A DNA stretch of 64,000 bases, taken from Porodaedalea pini (taxonomy: Eukaryota; Basidiomycota; Agaricomycetes; Hymenochaetales; Hymenochaetaceae). The notes under the pieces were generated by a model that was given only the letters and a program-made list of their open reading frames with translations, was not told the DNA's origin and searched no databases. The translations under genes and the position numbers were made by a program. Location: positions 310,001 to 374,000 of the forward strand of contig NBAY01000010.1 in NCBI GenBank assembly GCA_002794775.1, written 5' to 3'. Every line of letters starts with the position of its first letter. The first letter of the stretch is position 1. Positions 23,603-36,191 of this stretch are shown here, piece after piece.

Positions 23603-24944
23603 ATGGACGTACCCGGAGCCTTCATCATAGAATTCTTCGCCAACACCCGTGAATGCAATTATCAAGATACCGAAGGGAAATTCGCTGGCAGGGAAGACGT
23701 GCCCTCAGAATCAGATGGGCGCGAGACTGATTCAGGCATAAGCAGACCAGATAGACAGACTAGTCTGCGGTTTTCGAGGCGGGGTTACGGGAGATTTGAC
23801 CGTACGGCATGGGGAACTTACACAGAAAGTGCACCACCCATCCTGCCGGCGAACACGTGCGTTCCAGGCTTTGAAGACGAGTTGCTGTTAACGGTCAGGA
23901 GAGTGCAGCATCGCCAGCTGAATAGCGATAACCCTGAGGAGGATGACAACGAGGCGGAGCAATCCGATTCGAGCGATGACGATGACAGCGACGACCGCAG
24001 TAAACAAGAGCAAAAGCTCAGCTACTCAGACGCGCTCGCAGCTCAACCGATGCGTCGCGCACGTGATGCTCACCGCCGATCGGCATCCTCGGGCATTTGT
24101 AGCTCGTTACCCACGACGTTGACGCAGTATGGGAACTTGGCCTCATTTTTCGGATCAACCATACGCCCTGCGACGACGACGTTGCGCAGAGTACCACAAG
24201 ATAACGAGAGAGCGCGCAGCAGCAACTTAACTTTGAACATGGCCTCGAAGACGCACACTTGGATCTCACTGTGGTTTCTTCTGACTGCACCAGTCATCTT
24301 TTGGGATGCGGCATACTGTTTTATGCGGTGAGAAACAACTTATCTTATTATATGAAGAGGCAACCGAACGTCCTGTAGTCCAAGGTCCTTCGAGGGTGGA
24401 GACCTTCACTGGATCTGGAAGCCGTATGAGATCTATCAAGAGGTAGACTATGTCTACGGGGTAGAAGCGTACCAACGCGGGGATGGGTTTGCGAACGCCC
24501 AGTGTATGTCCAGTCTTTGTCCTCGCGCGCAAGCAATTGACTGATCGTGAGAAAGCATTCTTGAATGTTATGGAGACATTCCTCAATCTCTACTACCTCT
24601 ATGCGCAACACCTACTTGCTTCTCCCGCTGCACCACTCGTTGGATTTGCGGCTGCTGTCATGACGCTGAGCAAGACGGTCCTCTACTGGGCCCAGGAGTA
24701 CTACTGCGGCGGGTGTGCAATTGGTCATAATGACTTGTGGACGCTGTTCTGGTTCTGGATCGTTCCGAATGGGTGAGTAACTACAGGCTCGTATAGCCGC
24801 AGAAAGGCCGACATTCTATTGGCTTATCTCCTTCATTTCAGACTTTGGATCATTGTCCCATCTTTCATCATTGCGCGTCTGTCTCGCGACATATCAGCCG
24901 GACTCACCACCGCGAGTAAGGTCGATGCTGCCAAGAAGGACTAA
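23603..24944 (+). CDS. Agaricomycete multi-pass membrane protein with acidic N-terminal extension
   Basis: The conserved part starts at MASKTHTWISLWFLLTAPVI (24239). It has four or so membrane segments: the segment just named, FLNVMETFLNLYYLYAQHLL, PLVGFAAAVMTLSKTVLYWA and GLWIIVPSFIIARL, plus HWIWKPYEIYQEVDYVYG and QEYYCGGCAIGHNDLWTLFW. The layout recalls EXPERA/emopamil-binding-like fungal proteins, but I cannot confirm that superfamily. Three introns were placed, the first ending at CTGTAG before RPRSFEGGDL. In the same frame and uninterrupted, 212 codons precede that methionine, starting at the ATG at 23603. They include an acidic Ser/Asp run (EEDDNEAEQSDSSDDDDSDD). A TATA-like box sits 91 bp before 23603, so the longer form is chosen. 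It ends at TAA, 24942-24944. Confidence 0.7.
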
Positions 24945-25871
24945 AACGGGAAGGGTTTACTTCATATGCATTTTAATCCTGTTCCACACTGCCTACAGTC
25001 TGACGCTTACTCAGCTTTGACGTATCCGTCGTCTATCTCTACTCAATTTTACTGGTTCAATGGGTTTACTCCGCGCCCATCACTTGCACTTATTGGATTC
25101 AATATTCCACACATGAAATGCCTTCACCACGTGCTACGCGGCGTCTCAGGGAAGCCTGCATGTAATTTAGCGATTAAACAACGAGATATTCTCATCGAGT
25201 CTGCTATCTTTGCTGTGAACTAAACTTGACAAATGGACTTCAAGCTATTCAGCATAATTGTCGGCAACTGCGTTTACCGAGACCGGCGTTCACCCATGTG
25301 GAACTTCAGATTCAGAACGATTAGAAAGCGACTCCATTTGCCTTTGGTTTTCAACGATGTTCGGCTTTGCAAGGAAAACTTTGATAAGGGACGCTTCTCA
25401 ACTACAGTAATTTTCCCAGCGTCTCACGCGCTCGCAGTCTCCCTCGTCACCACCTGGGAAGCTCTTGGTTACTTTGTCCTACGCAACACGCTCAAGAGTT
25501 CATAAAGCACGTGGCGCTATTATAATTGGTGGCTTCTCCCGCAGTTCTTCTACACAGTCTCTTCAAGCCGCTGCAATCTAGCCAATGAGTGCCCCGTTCA
25601 TCGGCGCAGAGTATTAGTCTACTTCTATTACCTTGGGATCTAAACCCGCATTGGCTTCTCTGTGCCTCTGTTGAACGTTTCCAGGCGCGTCCTTCTCAAG
25701 GTTATCGCTTGTGCGATACGATGTGTATTTAATACGAAGTCCGGGATAACGAGATATAACTTTTAAACTCCACCCCCGTCATAGAGAAGCGCTCCTCCGT
25801 TCCTTTCATCTGCGGTTGAAGCGTGTCCCGCTGAAGTCAATTCGGACAAACTCCATATTATATGCAGGTTT
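24945..25871. other. Intergenic, one unrecognised frame
   Basis: The longest frame is 25233-25505 (plus, 90 codons, ending in VTTWEALGYFVLRNTLKSS). It begins with an ATG but has no family I know and no convincing splice partners. The rest shows nothing. Confidence 0.3.
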
Positions 25872-27629
25872 ATGGATTCGGTTTCAGACTCCTCTGCGAA
25901 CGACTATTTGGCGATTCGAGTAAGCAATCACATAAAAGCCACAAAATCGAGTCTCTCTGCTGATCATCACATTTTACAGTATGCATTAGGTGATTTGTTT
26001 GGACTTTTGGCAATAAGTCACTAAATCTCCTGTTTATTACAGCCGGAACAGTTGTTCTCTACGTGCGTCGCATTAGTTCATGATAATGGTCTGCTCACAT
26101 AGTAGTGAAACCACTCTAGGTATATGAATATGCCTTGACCTTCAGCGATGAGGTGGGTTCCCTTTCGAAAAAGTTTTTTTCCATCACTTAGTCCGTGAAG
26201 GTGCGCCTCGTCTGGCACTCGCGTATGTCGATGGTCAAGGCACTCTTCTTTGTGAATCGCTACCTTCCTTTCTCCTTTACTATGCTTGCCGCCTACAGTA
26301 CGTATTCTGGAACAATTTAAAGCACGATGTCCCGCCTGACCACGAATCAGCTTACATTTCAACCGCGGATGAATCGGTTGGAGTCTTTGCTTATGTCAGC
26401 TCTGATGAATGAAGCTGAATTGTCTTCGTTCCAGCTATGCAGAAGGCTTTTTACCATTCTCACGTGTAAACGCCATCTCCTTTGCAACTCAAGCTAGTGC
26501 TTACGTTTGCAATGATAACAGTGTTGTCCGCGACTGGCGTCGTATTCGCAGAAAGTAAAGTATTCTCATCCGTCTCCAATCCATTCTGCCGTTGAGTATA
26601 TCTATCAGCTGTACTTGCTCTGCGGGTGTATATTATCTGGGAAAGCTCAAGAAGGATACTCGGCGGTTTAATAGTGCTTATCCTGGTAGGTCACCCTTCA
26701 TTTCAATGTATATGTGTACATTAATTGGATGCTCTATGTGCGTCTCAAGGCAGGCATAGTCGGAGGTTACTACGGTACGGTGCGATACATCAAAGGTGCC
26801 TCTGGTAAGTGAGCTTAGATATCGTTTGACTTACACAACCTTGACTTTGCATTTTTCGGTAAAGTCTCCAAGCTGGATATCTTTGAAAATGGATGCGTCG
26901 TCCGCTCTGACAACAGGACGTCCGAGGCGATCAGCTACGGATTGATTCTGTGTTACGAAGCATGTGCGTACATCTATGCGAATTATTCTTGAACAACCAT
27001 ATCTGAATGGAAGCGCAGTCGTCCTGATTCTCATGCTGATCAAAGTGGCTCGTCGTATGTGTGCATGGAGTTCATGTTCTATTCTAGTCGTGTTGAATTT
27101 ATTTTCAGACCGGATGGCGTCTTCGTCGCTTATGAGAATCGCTTATGGAGATAGTAAGAGATTTCTTTTGGTATTTATGGCTGAACATTGATTTGGTTCG
27201 TCAGGCGTGTTTTACTGCACATTTATTCTTCGTGAGTCCTCAACGACAAGTTAAACACTACTCTCTGCTCACTATAAGAAAGTCATCACTACGAGCAATG
27301 TCATACTCCTTAGGGTCGGATCTGTAAGTATTTCACACTTCTGTACTTTCCGCTTCTTGAATGTTGCTCACTCATTATTAGGAAGTGTTATGCCATCTGC
27401 TTCTTTTGTACGTGTTTATACGTCGTCGCTTATATTTCGCTATGATTATTAAATATCGAATAGACCGCAGGCCACATTACACAACATCCTTTGCAATCGG
27501 TTGCTTTTACGTCTGCGTAGCGCAAACACGTCGCTCTCTGAGGAAGGGTTCTTGTCTATACATGTATCGGAACGCCTCGATTCTCTTGTCCCTCTTTCTG
27601 AATTCCGAAGTAAACAATCTCCAGCATAA
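25872..27629 (+). CDS. DUF6533-type seven-helix membrane protein (copy A)
   Basis: Reconstructed from about a dozen very short exons. It starts at 25872 (MDSVSDSSANDYLAIR), followed by a 10-base exon (25980-25989). The N-terminal DUF6533 signature reads YEYALTFSDE joined to VRLVWHSRMSMVKALFFVNR and YLPFSFTMLA. Later exons give TFAMITVLSATGVVFAE, VLALRVYIIWESSRRILGGL, GCVVRSDNRTSEAISYGL, VVLILMLIKVARR, SLMRIAYGD and VFYCTFIL. The final exon gives LHNILCNRLLLRLRSANTSL, stop TAA 27627-27629. This is a large, lineage-expanded basidiomycete family of unknown function. It is convergent with copy B, 160 bp away. Exon edges in the middle third (26360-26600) are uncertain. Confidence 0.72.
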
Positions 27630-27788
27630 AGGTAGATGATGCAGATCTATTCGTTCATTACTGTTAGCGTGTATTATCTGTATCATGCTGTAGCCCTATA
27701 GGAGAATTTTGTATGTTGAGAAACACCCTTTCGCCACTGGACAACAAGCAATAGACTGACGTACGCACACTTCGGGATGCTGACGTCT

Positions 27789-29610
27789 TTAGTAAACAGA
27801 AGTCGACACAGATGCGTTTCTAGCGAATGTAATATGAGACAGCAAGGTATCGGAGTTCCTTGCGTATAAATATGCGCTTCGCAGACGAAGGAGCAGCCGA
27901 TTGGACAAGATATTATGGAAAGCGGTTTGTAGACTTGAAAAGTAGAACAGCGAATGAATTCCGATGAATGCTTCCATTTGAATGGATGAGACGCACATGA
28001 GGAGAAGGCGACAGAGCGTCGCCTGTGGCCAACTTTCCGTTAGTTGGTCTACCATTCCCGAATAGCTAATGATACTCACTGAGTCAGTAAGCAGTAGCAC
28101 CAAGTTGGCGATGGTGACGGCTATTACATGTTGATCATAATCTCAAGCAGATAGGCTCTCGTATATGCAACGAGTACGTACCAATTATACAAGCACAGTA
28201 GAAGATAACTTTCGACCGGGAACAAAATGAGGAGAAAGGATGAGATTCAAAAGTATCAACTTACTGTCTTTGAACACGAGCATCATAAAAGTCGAAACCA
28301 TACTCCGAGCTGAGAGGGAAAGCCGAGGAATGAGTACATTGGTCGGATCAGTGGTCCAAATGATAGAACCTCGAACAAATTTGACTGCCAACAAGGATAG
28401 AACAACTTCGAGATGGAAGTATGCTTAGATTTGGATGCCCTTAGTAAATCGGCTGTATTTCAACTCACAGATCTCGTATAGCAAGATAAAAGCGTAGCAG
28501 AGGGCTTCCGCTTCGCGCTTAGGGAACACGATAGAGCATCCGGAGTGAAACATTGTACTATGTGCCACTAATTGGGCATCAGCTCCTGAAGTGCTATAAT
28601 GAGTGTCATAGGAAGTGTGCTCACCGATAGCTGACTTCAAATAGCGTACTAAACCATAGTAGCCTAACGTGCCTGCGACTGGCTTGCAGATTCAACGGCA
28701 GCCACTCAACAAGTAATGCTTTGACAGAGCAGAAGATCGCTTACGAATAAAACAATCAGAAATATGAGGAGTTTCCTCGACTTGTCCCAGATAGCATATA
28801 GGCGCACAGCGAGAATGACTAGTAGACTTTCGCGGTCAAGCCTATTGTTTTATTGTCGATGCTCGATGGGAGACTGACCTTCCGCTATACCAATGCTTGT
28901 GGCTGACAACACTGATAATGGTATCGCGTTAAGTTTCCCCGTGGTGAATAACTGATCAACATACGTCCTAGAGCAATAATGTTCCGAGAACACGACTACT
29001 CAAGTATAAGCCTAAGTAACTTTATTTTTTCTCATGCATGAAAACTTACGGATTGATCTGTTGATTTGATATAGACTGAAAAAATTTTGCGGCATTAGTC
29101 TTTATCTTGTGCCTTTGTAATGAAAGAGATAAGGGCGTAGGATGTCTCTTACTATACACAGACATTGAAATGTGCGCGAAGGGGAGATATCGACTGAGGA
29201 CAAACAGTAACTTGACAACAGAGTTTCGAGAATGCCACATGTGTCGAATCTAAACTGTAACACAACTTAGCAGTGAGTACTTTCATAGATCAGAGTGGAC
29301 AGTCGATACGCACCTCTTCGTCAAGCGTAATAAGGTACTCATAACACTAAGAAAGCTCAGCGTCTCGGAGCGAGTGTATTATCGGAACAAAGCTTACATG
29401 TAATACAAGCGTCGCAGCTTTACGATGAAAGGTCGGCATAGAACTAATTAGTACGACTGGGATGATCGAGAAGACAACACATTATACCGTCCGTTCACGT
29501 ACCTATAGTGTACTGATAGGATTTTAATATCAATAAGGCAGAAGGAAGACAGTTTTGAGCACACGCACCCTGACAGCTAAGGAATTGCTTGCGAGCGTTT
29601 CGGCCTCCAT
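27789..29610 (-). CDS. DUF6533-type seven-helix membrane protein (copy B)
   Basis: A paralogue of copy A, read on the opposite strand. The start at 29610 gives MEAETLASNSLAV. The signature is YEYLITLDEE, then RHMWHSRNSVVKLLFVLSR and YLPFAHISMSVY. A GCSIVFPKREAEALCYAFIL segment aligns with GCVVRSDNRTSEAISYGLIL of copy A. The C-terminus FHNILSNRLLLRLRSAYLYA matches LHNILCNRLLLRLRSANTSL of copy A. Intron density is as in copy A and several middle exons are only partly resolved. No premature stop is needed in the exons I could join. The two genes lie tail to tail, as expected for a local inverted duplication. Confidence 0.68.
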
Positions 29611-30658
29611 GCTCGTAACAACGGATACCAAGAGATCTTTTTCTAGAGGGGTGGGGCGAGGGGGGTGCTGTAAACTGCTGGAATTCGACCTTTAAATCTA
29701 TCGACGAGGCTATATCTATACACCAAAGTCCGTGAAGGCCGCTAACATGATGCCGGGCATCCCGGGATCGCGCATAAAACACAGATGGTGAACAACAACT
29801 TGTGCTTTGTCAAGATGACAACTGTGTTCTGCGCCGCGTTTGAGCAATAATAGAATAGTGTCTGTCTGGTGTGTAGCCAAATAACCAAATTCAGAACGCC
29901 GAACATAGCCATATCGATGCTTACATAAGACCATTAAACCCCACGGCTACGACAGTTTTCGCGTTAAGTGATTAATATTATCAAAGTGGACGATCTGAAC
30001 TGGCAAAGCAAGTCCGTATGTAGACAAGTCCAGGAGTAAAAAAGCTTGCTACGGCGAGACCTGTTCCAAAAAGTCAAATGTTCCGCCATCTCACCGCAGG
30101 GTTCGTGATTCACAGAAGAGAATTACTCACCACCGACTTACCATCTTGATGGTCAAGTTCATCGCGCACAACGCTGTAGCATATAATTTTATCCTATTGG
30201 ACTACACTATGTAGGGCAAATGGTGTCGGTATACATGCCGAACGTGCGCAGTACATGCTGAAGGCGTGAGTACAACAAGAACCTACAATGATAAACGGAA
30301 AACAGTCACACTACAAGGAGCTGACCTAGAGGATGCTGGAAGAGTGACGTTTGGGGAAGGAGGGAGAACGAGATGGAGACTGCGCTGATGGCGTGCGGTG
30401 GTTATGGATAGAAGATGCATACATACGGATATGAGTTGCAGAAATTAATGTGTTCTATAATAAATATCGTAGCAAGCCCAGGTGCAAATAAGAGCAGGAG
30501 AGAACGACGAGGGTGATAAAGGACGACCCGAAAAGAACGACAACAGTTCGATGGCAGCCTGATACTCGATCAGAAGTGAGCAAGAAATATTCATTAGCGA
30601 GTTTGTTAATTTTTTTAGAGGTCCATGGGAGAAAAAGAATGCTTGGAGGGAGAAGAGT
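29611..30658. other. Intergenic, nothing recognised
   Basis: About 1 kb between the start of DUF6533 copy B and the 3' end of the Ser-rich protein gene. A 72-codon minus frame (29716-29934) has no domain. No repeat or RNA gene is seen. Confidence 0.4.
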
Positions 30659-33417
30659 CTATGAGCGAGGCGCAAAGATGGCGAGGAGGATAATGACAGG
30701 CGCATAAGTGACGAAGAAGAGGACAGAAGCGATGCGGCAGCGTAGACGCCATGCTCGAGCCTCTACGATAAGTGAAAGGCACCATTAATTCAGCGACTTC
30801 ACGAAAAGGCCGAAATCGCGCTCACCTCGTTCGAAATACGGATCGTCCACGATCACAGCTTTCTCCGTGTCAGTTCCGACCATCCGCGTCTTCGGTATCC
30901 GCCAAAAACTCGCCAGCCACCACAATAAAGGGAACAAAAAGCCGAACCAGAAAGCCCATGCCATGAACGGCGAGCCCTTCTCGTCGCGCGAAGAAAAGCG
31001 TAGGCTCCAACCGATGTCGCGCCGCGGCGGAGGCTTCTGCGGGTCTCGCATGTGGAACGAACTCAGCCGATCGAGAGACGGTGCACGGGGCGATACGATC
31101 GCGGAAATCGGTATTGACGATTGCGAGAGCGAACGGCGTTTAGGGAACGGTACAGTGCCGCCCCCGGAAGATGCGCCAGACGCTCCTGCGGACATCGCGC
31201 GGGAAGTGCGTGAGGCTCGGGAGGTTCGTGATTGTGGTCGAGGAGGGGCTGTTTTGCTATCGGAGTGTTGGAAGAGCGAGTTCATGGTCATTGAACGAGA
31301 GCTGCCACGGCTGGAGACCGAGCCGGTATGTGGCGGGATAGCGGATCCCGGACGAGAGTGGTCAGGCGTGGCCATCGGCGACGATAACCGCACACGTTTT
31401 CTGCTCTTCTGGGACTGGAGGGACTGAAATGAGGAAGGTGCATGCGATGCGTTCGAACTGCGCTGGGAACCTGCCAACGAGAACAAATCGAAGTTAGTAC
31501 ACGTGTTTCCTAGCACTGAAAGGACGTACGTTTTCCGTCAGTAGCGAAGGCCATCTTCTTGCCTTTCGATCCCCGCAAGTCTGGAGGACTCCCATCTTCC
31601 GATTCCTCTGCCTTCCTCTTGCCCTTGCTTTTGTCAGACTGTGGCGGAGGGGTCGGGACCTGCAACCCATCTTCCACTTCAGGCTCAGCTCCAGAATCAT
31701 TCCTTGAGCGACCCGGAGAACCACGCGGCGTCGGTGCAATTACAGACAGCGAAGGCGCGTGTAGGAACGATGAAGATCCAGCGGTTTCATACGTGGATTC
31801 GGACGCTGATTGCTTCATTGGAGTGCTCGGTCGCAAGGCACCACCGCCACCCTCACGCGAAAGCAAGTCCTGCAGCTCACGCGACTCCCATTCAATCCTG
31901 TTCCCACTACCAGAACGACTGGGCTCCGCCATCCCCGCCGCACCCATTTTCGTGTCTGACCCTCTGTCCAGGGCGTTATTGCTCGACGATTGTAATCGGC
32001 CTTTGACAATCTCGTGGGGCGTCGATATGAGTTGCGTAGCGAAGGACTGAGACCCGTCGCTGCGGCCAGGCGCAGGCGAGGACGACGAGGACGAGGGCGG
32101 CAGGGTAGAAGAATACAAGTGCGTTGATGAGCGACGCTGTTCTGAGATGCTGGACCTCATTAGCCTCGCAGAATGTCTGCCATTGTCTTTCTGCTCGTGG
32201 GAAACACGTGGGCCACCACGTTTTGAATTCGCCCGGTCCCTAGATTTAGCAACGGCTTTCTCCGAGTCTGTTGCCGCCGCCGCCGAAGGTGAGTCTTGTG
32301 TATGCACCATCGCCTGCTCACCCAGCGACAGCCTCAGAATCTCCCGTGATACTTCAGCAGGCCAGCCAAACTCTGTCGTCTGCGCAGGATCTGCGGCGGC
32401 ACCGGCGGAGGCCGCTTGAGCGTTCCATTCAGCACTTTTGCGGCGGTTGGGTCCCCGAGAAAAACTGGTCGATGGTCGGGATGGGATTTGCTGTCGGTCA
32501 GCTGCTTCATTGTTGGAGACACTTGTGAGCCTGTTGGATGATCTAGGCTGGCTGGATTTTGTCCGTTTCATTCTGCCAAATGTTGAGGATAGCGGAGGAA
32601 GCCCGACACCTGCGAGTCGAAAGCGTGAGGTCCCTAAACTGGGCTTATGCATCGACTGAAGCGGCGATGCAGACATTTTTGGAGTAGAGTGGAAGACTGG
32701 GGGAGGAAATGCTGGAGATCCTGTTGGCGTGAAGTGCGAAGGCGATGGGTGCCCAAAGGTCCCGGGGGATGGTGAGTAATACACACTCTGCTGCGTATCC
32801 TGTTGTGCTTCTGGAGACGGACACAATGCTGGAGATGAGTGTGAAGAGCCCGACGGCCTAAGCGACTCTGAACTTTCGTCTGCCTTTGGTGACCATGACA
32901 AGACTGCATCTGCACTTGATGGACGAAAATGAGCGGAGATCGCCTTATTTCGATCGGATATATGCGTCCTCTCAGGTGCCTTTAAACTCGTATTCTCATC
33001 CCGGCCAAACGTCGACCAGCCTGTCCCAAGCCCAGAACCAAACGATGCGTAGAGCGCTCCGCCATCCATCAATTTTTTCTCTGAGAATTCTCCCTCTGCT
33101 CCTTCATCCCCATAGTCATTCTCTGATGTCCAGTCAGCCCCAGTGTCGTCATAAACATGTCTTTGTTTCTGTGTCGCTGCGGCTCGTTCGACAGTTTTGA
33201 GCGCGTCTTCGACAGATGTAAAGAGTGCGCTGAGTTCTGGATGGATCTTGCTGTCTAGCTCGACGTTTTGGCTTGGGGAGTCTAACGACGCGTCTGGTGA
33301 TGCGTGCGCGTCGCGTCGGTCGTGGTGTGCAATGTCGCTCTCTGCCGCGTCGATAGCAGGAGTTGAAGTAGATTTCGAGCGTTTTGCAGAGCGTAGACGT
33401 GTCAAAAAAGTGGGCAT
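30659..33417 (-). CDS. Serine-rich protein with two C-terminal transmembrane helices
   Basis: A protein of about 880 residues in three exons. The first two thirds are disordered, rich in Ser, Pro and Arg, with short repeats such as SPSPGTFGHPSPSHFTP and a Lys-rich patch (KSKGKRKAEE). Near the C-terminus are two helices, FMAWAFWFGFLFPLLWWLAS and, in the last exon, IASVLFFVTYAPVIILLAIF, separated by a short charged loop (VIVDDPYFERE). The last intron (about 30763-30824) lies inside the Glu codon of that loop, and the protein ends APRS. The start is placed at the ATG at 33417 (MPTFLTRLRSAKRSKS); the frame is open to 33459 but only from a TTG. I do not recognise a family. A tail-anchored hairpin in the ER or nuclear envelope is possible but unproven. 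Confidence 0.7.
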
Positions 33418-33791
33418 ACCGTCGTCAGTGAAATCAGTCGTGTCGTATGGAGGTGTCAAGGAACGTGTATCGGCAACGTCAGTTGGCCAGCCGGTTCGTA
33501 AGGAGTGACTTTGACTCGAAGGTTAGACACCAGAAAAAGGCAACAAGCCCGTGCAGGTCTGCAGCGTCGACCAGAATGGCGACGATGGCGGTGACGAGCA
33601 GTGGCAACAGGTGTTTGTGGGATGCAAGGAGAGCGCTCAGGACCAGCCAAGAAATATAACGACGCGTCGATCATAACGCGTATCCCGTCTTCGGCGAAGC
33701 GCATACAAGGAGTAATTATATTCAACATGTCTGCAAGCGGAGCGATGATAACAAAATTCTCGGGCTCATAGTCGAATCAAGCGACCGAATG
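33418..33791. other. Spacer with a hydrophobic open frame
   Basis: On the minus strand a 60-codon frame at about 33475-33660 encodes a hydrophobic stretch (HKHLLPLLVTAIVAILVDAA). A different minus frame starts with an ATG at 33728 (MLNIITPCMRFAEDGIRVMI). They could be exons of a small gene or of a longer 5' part of the Ser-rich protein, but no acceptor AG exists between them and the ATG at 33417, so no join is claimed. Confidence 0.3.
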
Positions 33792-36191
33792 TTAGGAGTC
33801 GATATCACAAGAACCGGGTCGCAGGGCACACCACTCGGGTTGCAACGGTATCGCCTTTACCCCGCGTTGCACCATCCTGAATCGCAAATCATGCAGACGG
33901 GCCAACGCCGTCGACACGTTCAGAGCCGCTCCGTTCGACTTCCCACCGCTCCAGAACACCTCGGCGGCACTGGCTGCGCGCGGCCAGACGATCGAATCAA
34001 GGTTGTCGGACGAGCTTTGCTCGGACCACAGCGGAATCTGACCTGAGCTCAGGCGGCGGGATAAATCATCATAAATGTTCAATCTCTACTGTGAGGAAGG
34101 CGTATCGGGACGAACCTCCGAGAACCAGTGCACCTTCCTCCGCCGTCAGATTGGCGAGTGGATCGAAGGAATATATCTGGAGAGATAATAAAAGGTAGTC
34201 AACACTCAATTGTGAATGGTTTCAACCTTTGTTGCTCCACCTTCTGCCATGTCTTGAACGGATCACACCAGCTGTTCCTGCTCGGTGAAGGTCAGTATCA
34301 GCCGTATATAAATAAAAATGAAAATGTCCAAACCCAATGATGTCATTTCCGAGCCATCCTCCTCCACCACAGTCCTTTCACTAAATATTAGTACAGTAAA
34401 GACAGTTGTGAGCGACGACAATGACAGACCAGGTAGAAGAAATCAGACGGTTGGTGTATAATCCTGTAGCCCTTGGCAGTGACATTCTTCGCGTCCTGAG
34501 ACGAAATCCAAACACTTCGAACGAGATTCAGTCAGAATCACTCTAAGTGAAGAGCAACCAAAGCATACACTGCAATAGTCGAATTCGGTAGCGTCGTGTT
34601 ATGTTTTAATATCATATCTATCGCTTTCTTAGTTAATTCACGAATTCTTGTCAGTATAAACTAATGAGCTCGCCTTCTTTAACGATCGGAGTTTTCCTCT
34701 GGCTCCTAATCACCGAGTGCGTCGCATTCAGAAAGTTATTAAGCGCTTCATCCAGGGTTAATCCCGCCTCCTTCAAATCAGTTTGCGTTTGCGCGTCCTC
34801 CGCGTAGCAGTTCGTGTTCAGCTCGTCCCCGCCCGTACTGAATAGAGATGATCGAAACTTGGTGGAGACGGATGAGACGAGCTCCACGGTGAAGTTTATC
34901 GTCGCGAGTGTTGCGAGACGCAGTTGGCCAGCGGGAGGTTCTGTTGGTGTTAAGTGAAATATAATCCTACATGCTTGCAAACAATAAACAAAACCCACCA
35001 CTGGCGAAGTCGGACCATGGAGTAGCTAGGTAGCAAGCAATATGTTCTGGATGCGAGAGACCAATGGCAGTCTCGTGGCCTGGCGTGTCTAGCTCCTAGA
35101 AATCATATTCATACTAATCTTTGACGTAGAACGAAAACTTCCAGTTAACTCACGAGGACAACATCAATTCCACGCTGAAGGTCAGACGAACCTCGTCAGC
35201 ATGTTGTCCATGAGTTTAAGAATAGGAAAAAGGGGCTTACAGCAGCAGCGTAATTGATCACATCTTGAACATCGTCTTCAGAGTACACCTGCGCTGCAGA
35301 GTACGCGCCTAATTCCGACAGTTCAGGAAAGGCGCTCACTTCCAGAGGAAAGCTCTGGCTATCCACGACGTGCCAGTAGAGAGTGTTCAACTGCAAGGGG
35401 TCGGTCAATTCAGTGTAGGTAATGAAAGGAGTTGATGATTACCTTCACCCAACTCATCGCATCCAATGTCCGCTTTATATCAGAAACAGGAAAGCTAAAC
35501 TCGTACCGTCAGCGGAATACTTTGCAGCGACCTGAGTTCCCATACTCACAAGTTTCGCGAAGTGTCAAAACCAAAGCCTCGGTACGGCTGTAAAGTAAGA
35601 ATTCAGAGAGCCATCCACGAGTTCAAATAGGAATCCGATAAATCGTACGAAGGAAGGCATATCCACGACTTGAAGCGGCATCTCCACTGCATAGACTTGT
35701 CCGGAGTACGTATACCACAGTTGTTCAAAAGTCGTCAGTCCACGTAGCAGTCCAAGCGTCGTCGATGCTTCCAGAACTGCATCGCGTCCGTCTGCTGGGA
35801 CACTTAGAGAGTAGCTCTCGTTCCTCGTCTGTAGAGACGTTATCGCTTCCTCTGAGACACTTTTAATTGACGACTCGTTTCCATCGCTTAGTGAAAGTTG
35901 AAGGGATCGTAGTGTATTCGCAGAGCTGAACGTTGCATTATCGACAGAGCCGCGTCCTACAACAAGCCTCCCAAGCTCATCGCTGAACAGCCTCGTTTTG
36001 GTACGCTCAATGGCCTCGGAGAGATCCTGAGGGATTGTTGCCAGTTCAGAGGTGACAGTGAAATTCCGAGATAAAAGTAAGGACTGCTGTCCAGTCGTGA
36101 TGGAATGAGGAATCGGCCACAGGGCGAGGGCAATTTCTACTGAAAGAAAAAGTCGCAGTAAACATATGAGGAAGACGTAGGGGATGTACAT
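33792..36191 (-). CDS. Secreted beta-N-acetylhexosaminidase, GH20
   Basis: An exo-acting chitobiase/hexosaminidase that removes terminal GlcNAc or GalNAc. A signal peptide (YVFLICLLRLFLSVEIALA) is followed by the GH20b-like N-terminal domain starting LWPIPHSITTG. The catalytic barrel shows FDTSRN, LNTLYWHVVDSQSFPLEV, VINYAAA, DVVLELDTPGHE and the catalytic Asp-Glu pair in STGGDELNTNCY. Further blocks are TIAVVWISSQDAK, DCGGGGWLGNDIIG, NSWCDPFKTWQK, PLWSEQSSSDNLDSIVWPRA and AEVFWSGG. It ends PLQPEWCALRPGSCDIDS with the usual terminal cysteines. An intron splits the IAVV-WISS junction; without it a TGA appears in the wrong frame, but the splice restores the frame. Several NxS/T sites suggest glycosylation. 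Confidence 0.92.

Noticed and set aside
31559..33508. Long plus-strand frames opposite the Ser-rich gene
   Set aside because: They are antisense shadows of a biased-composition coding region and carry no domain.
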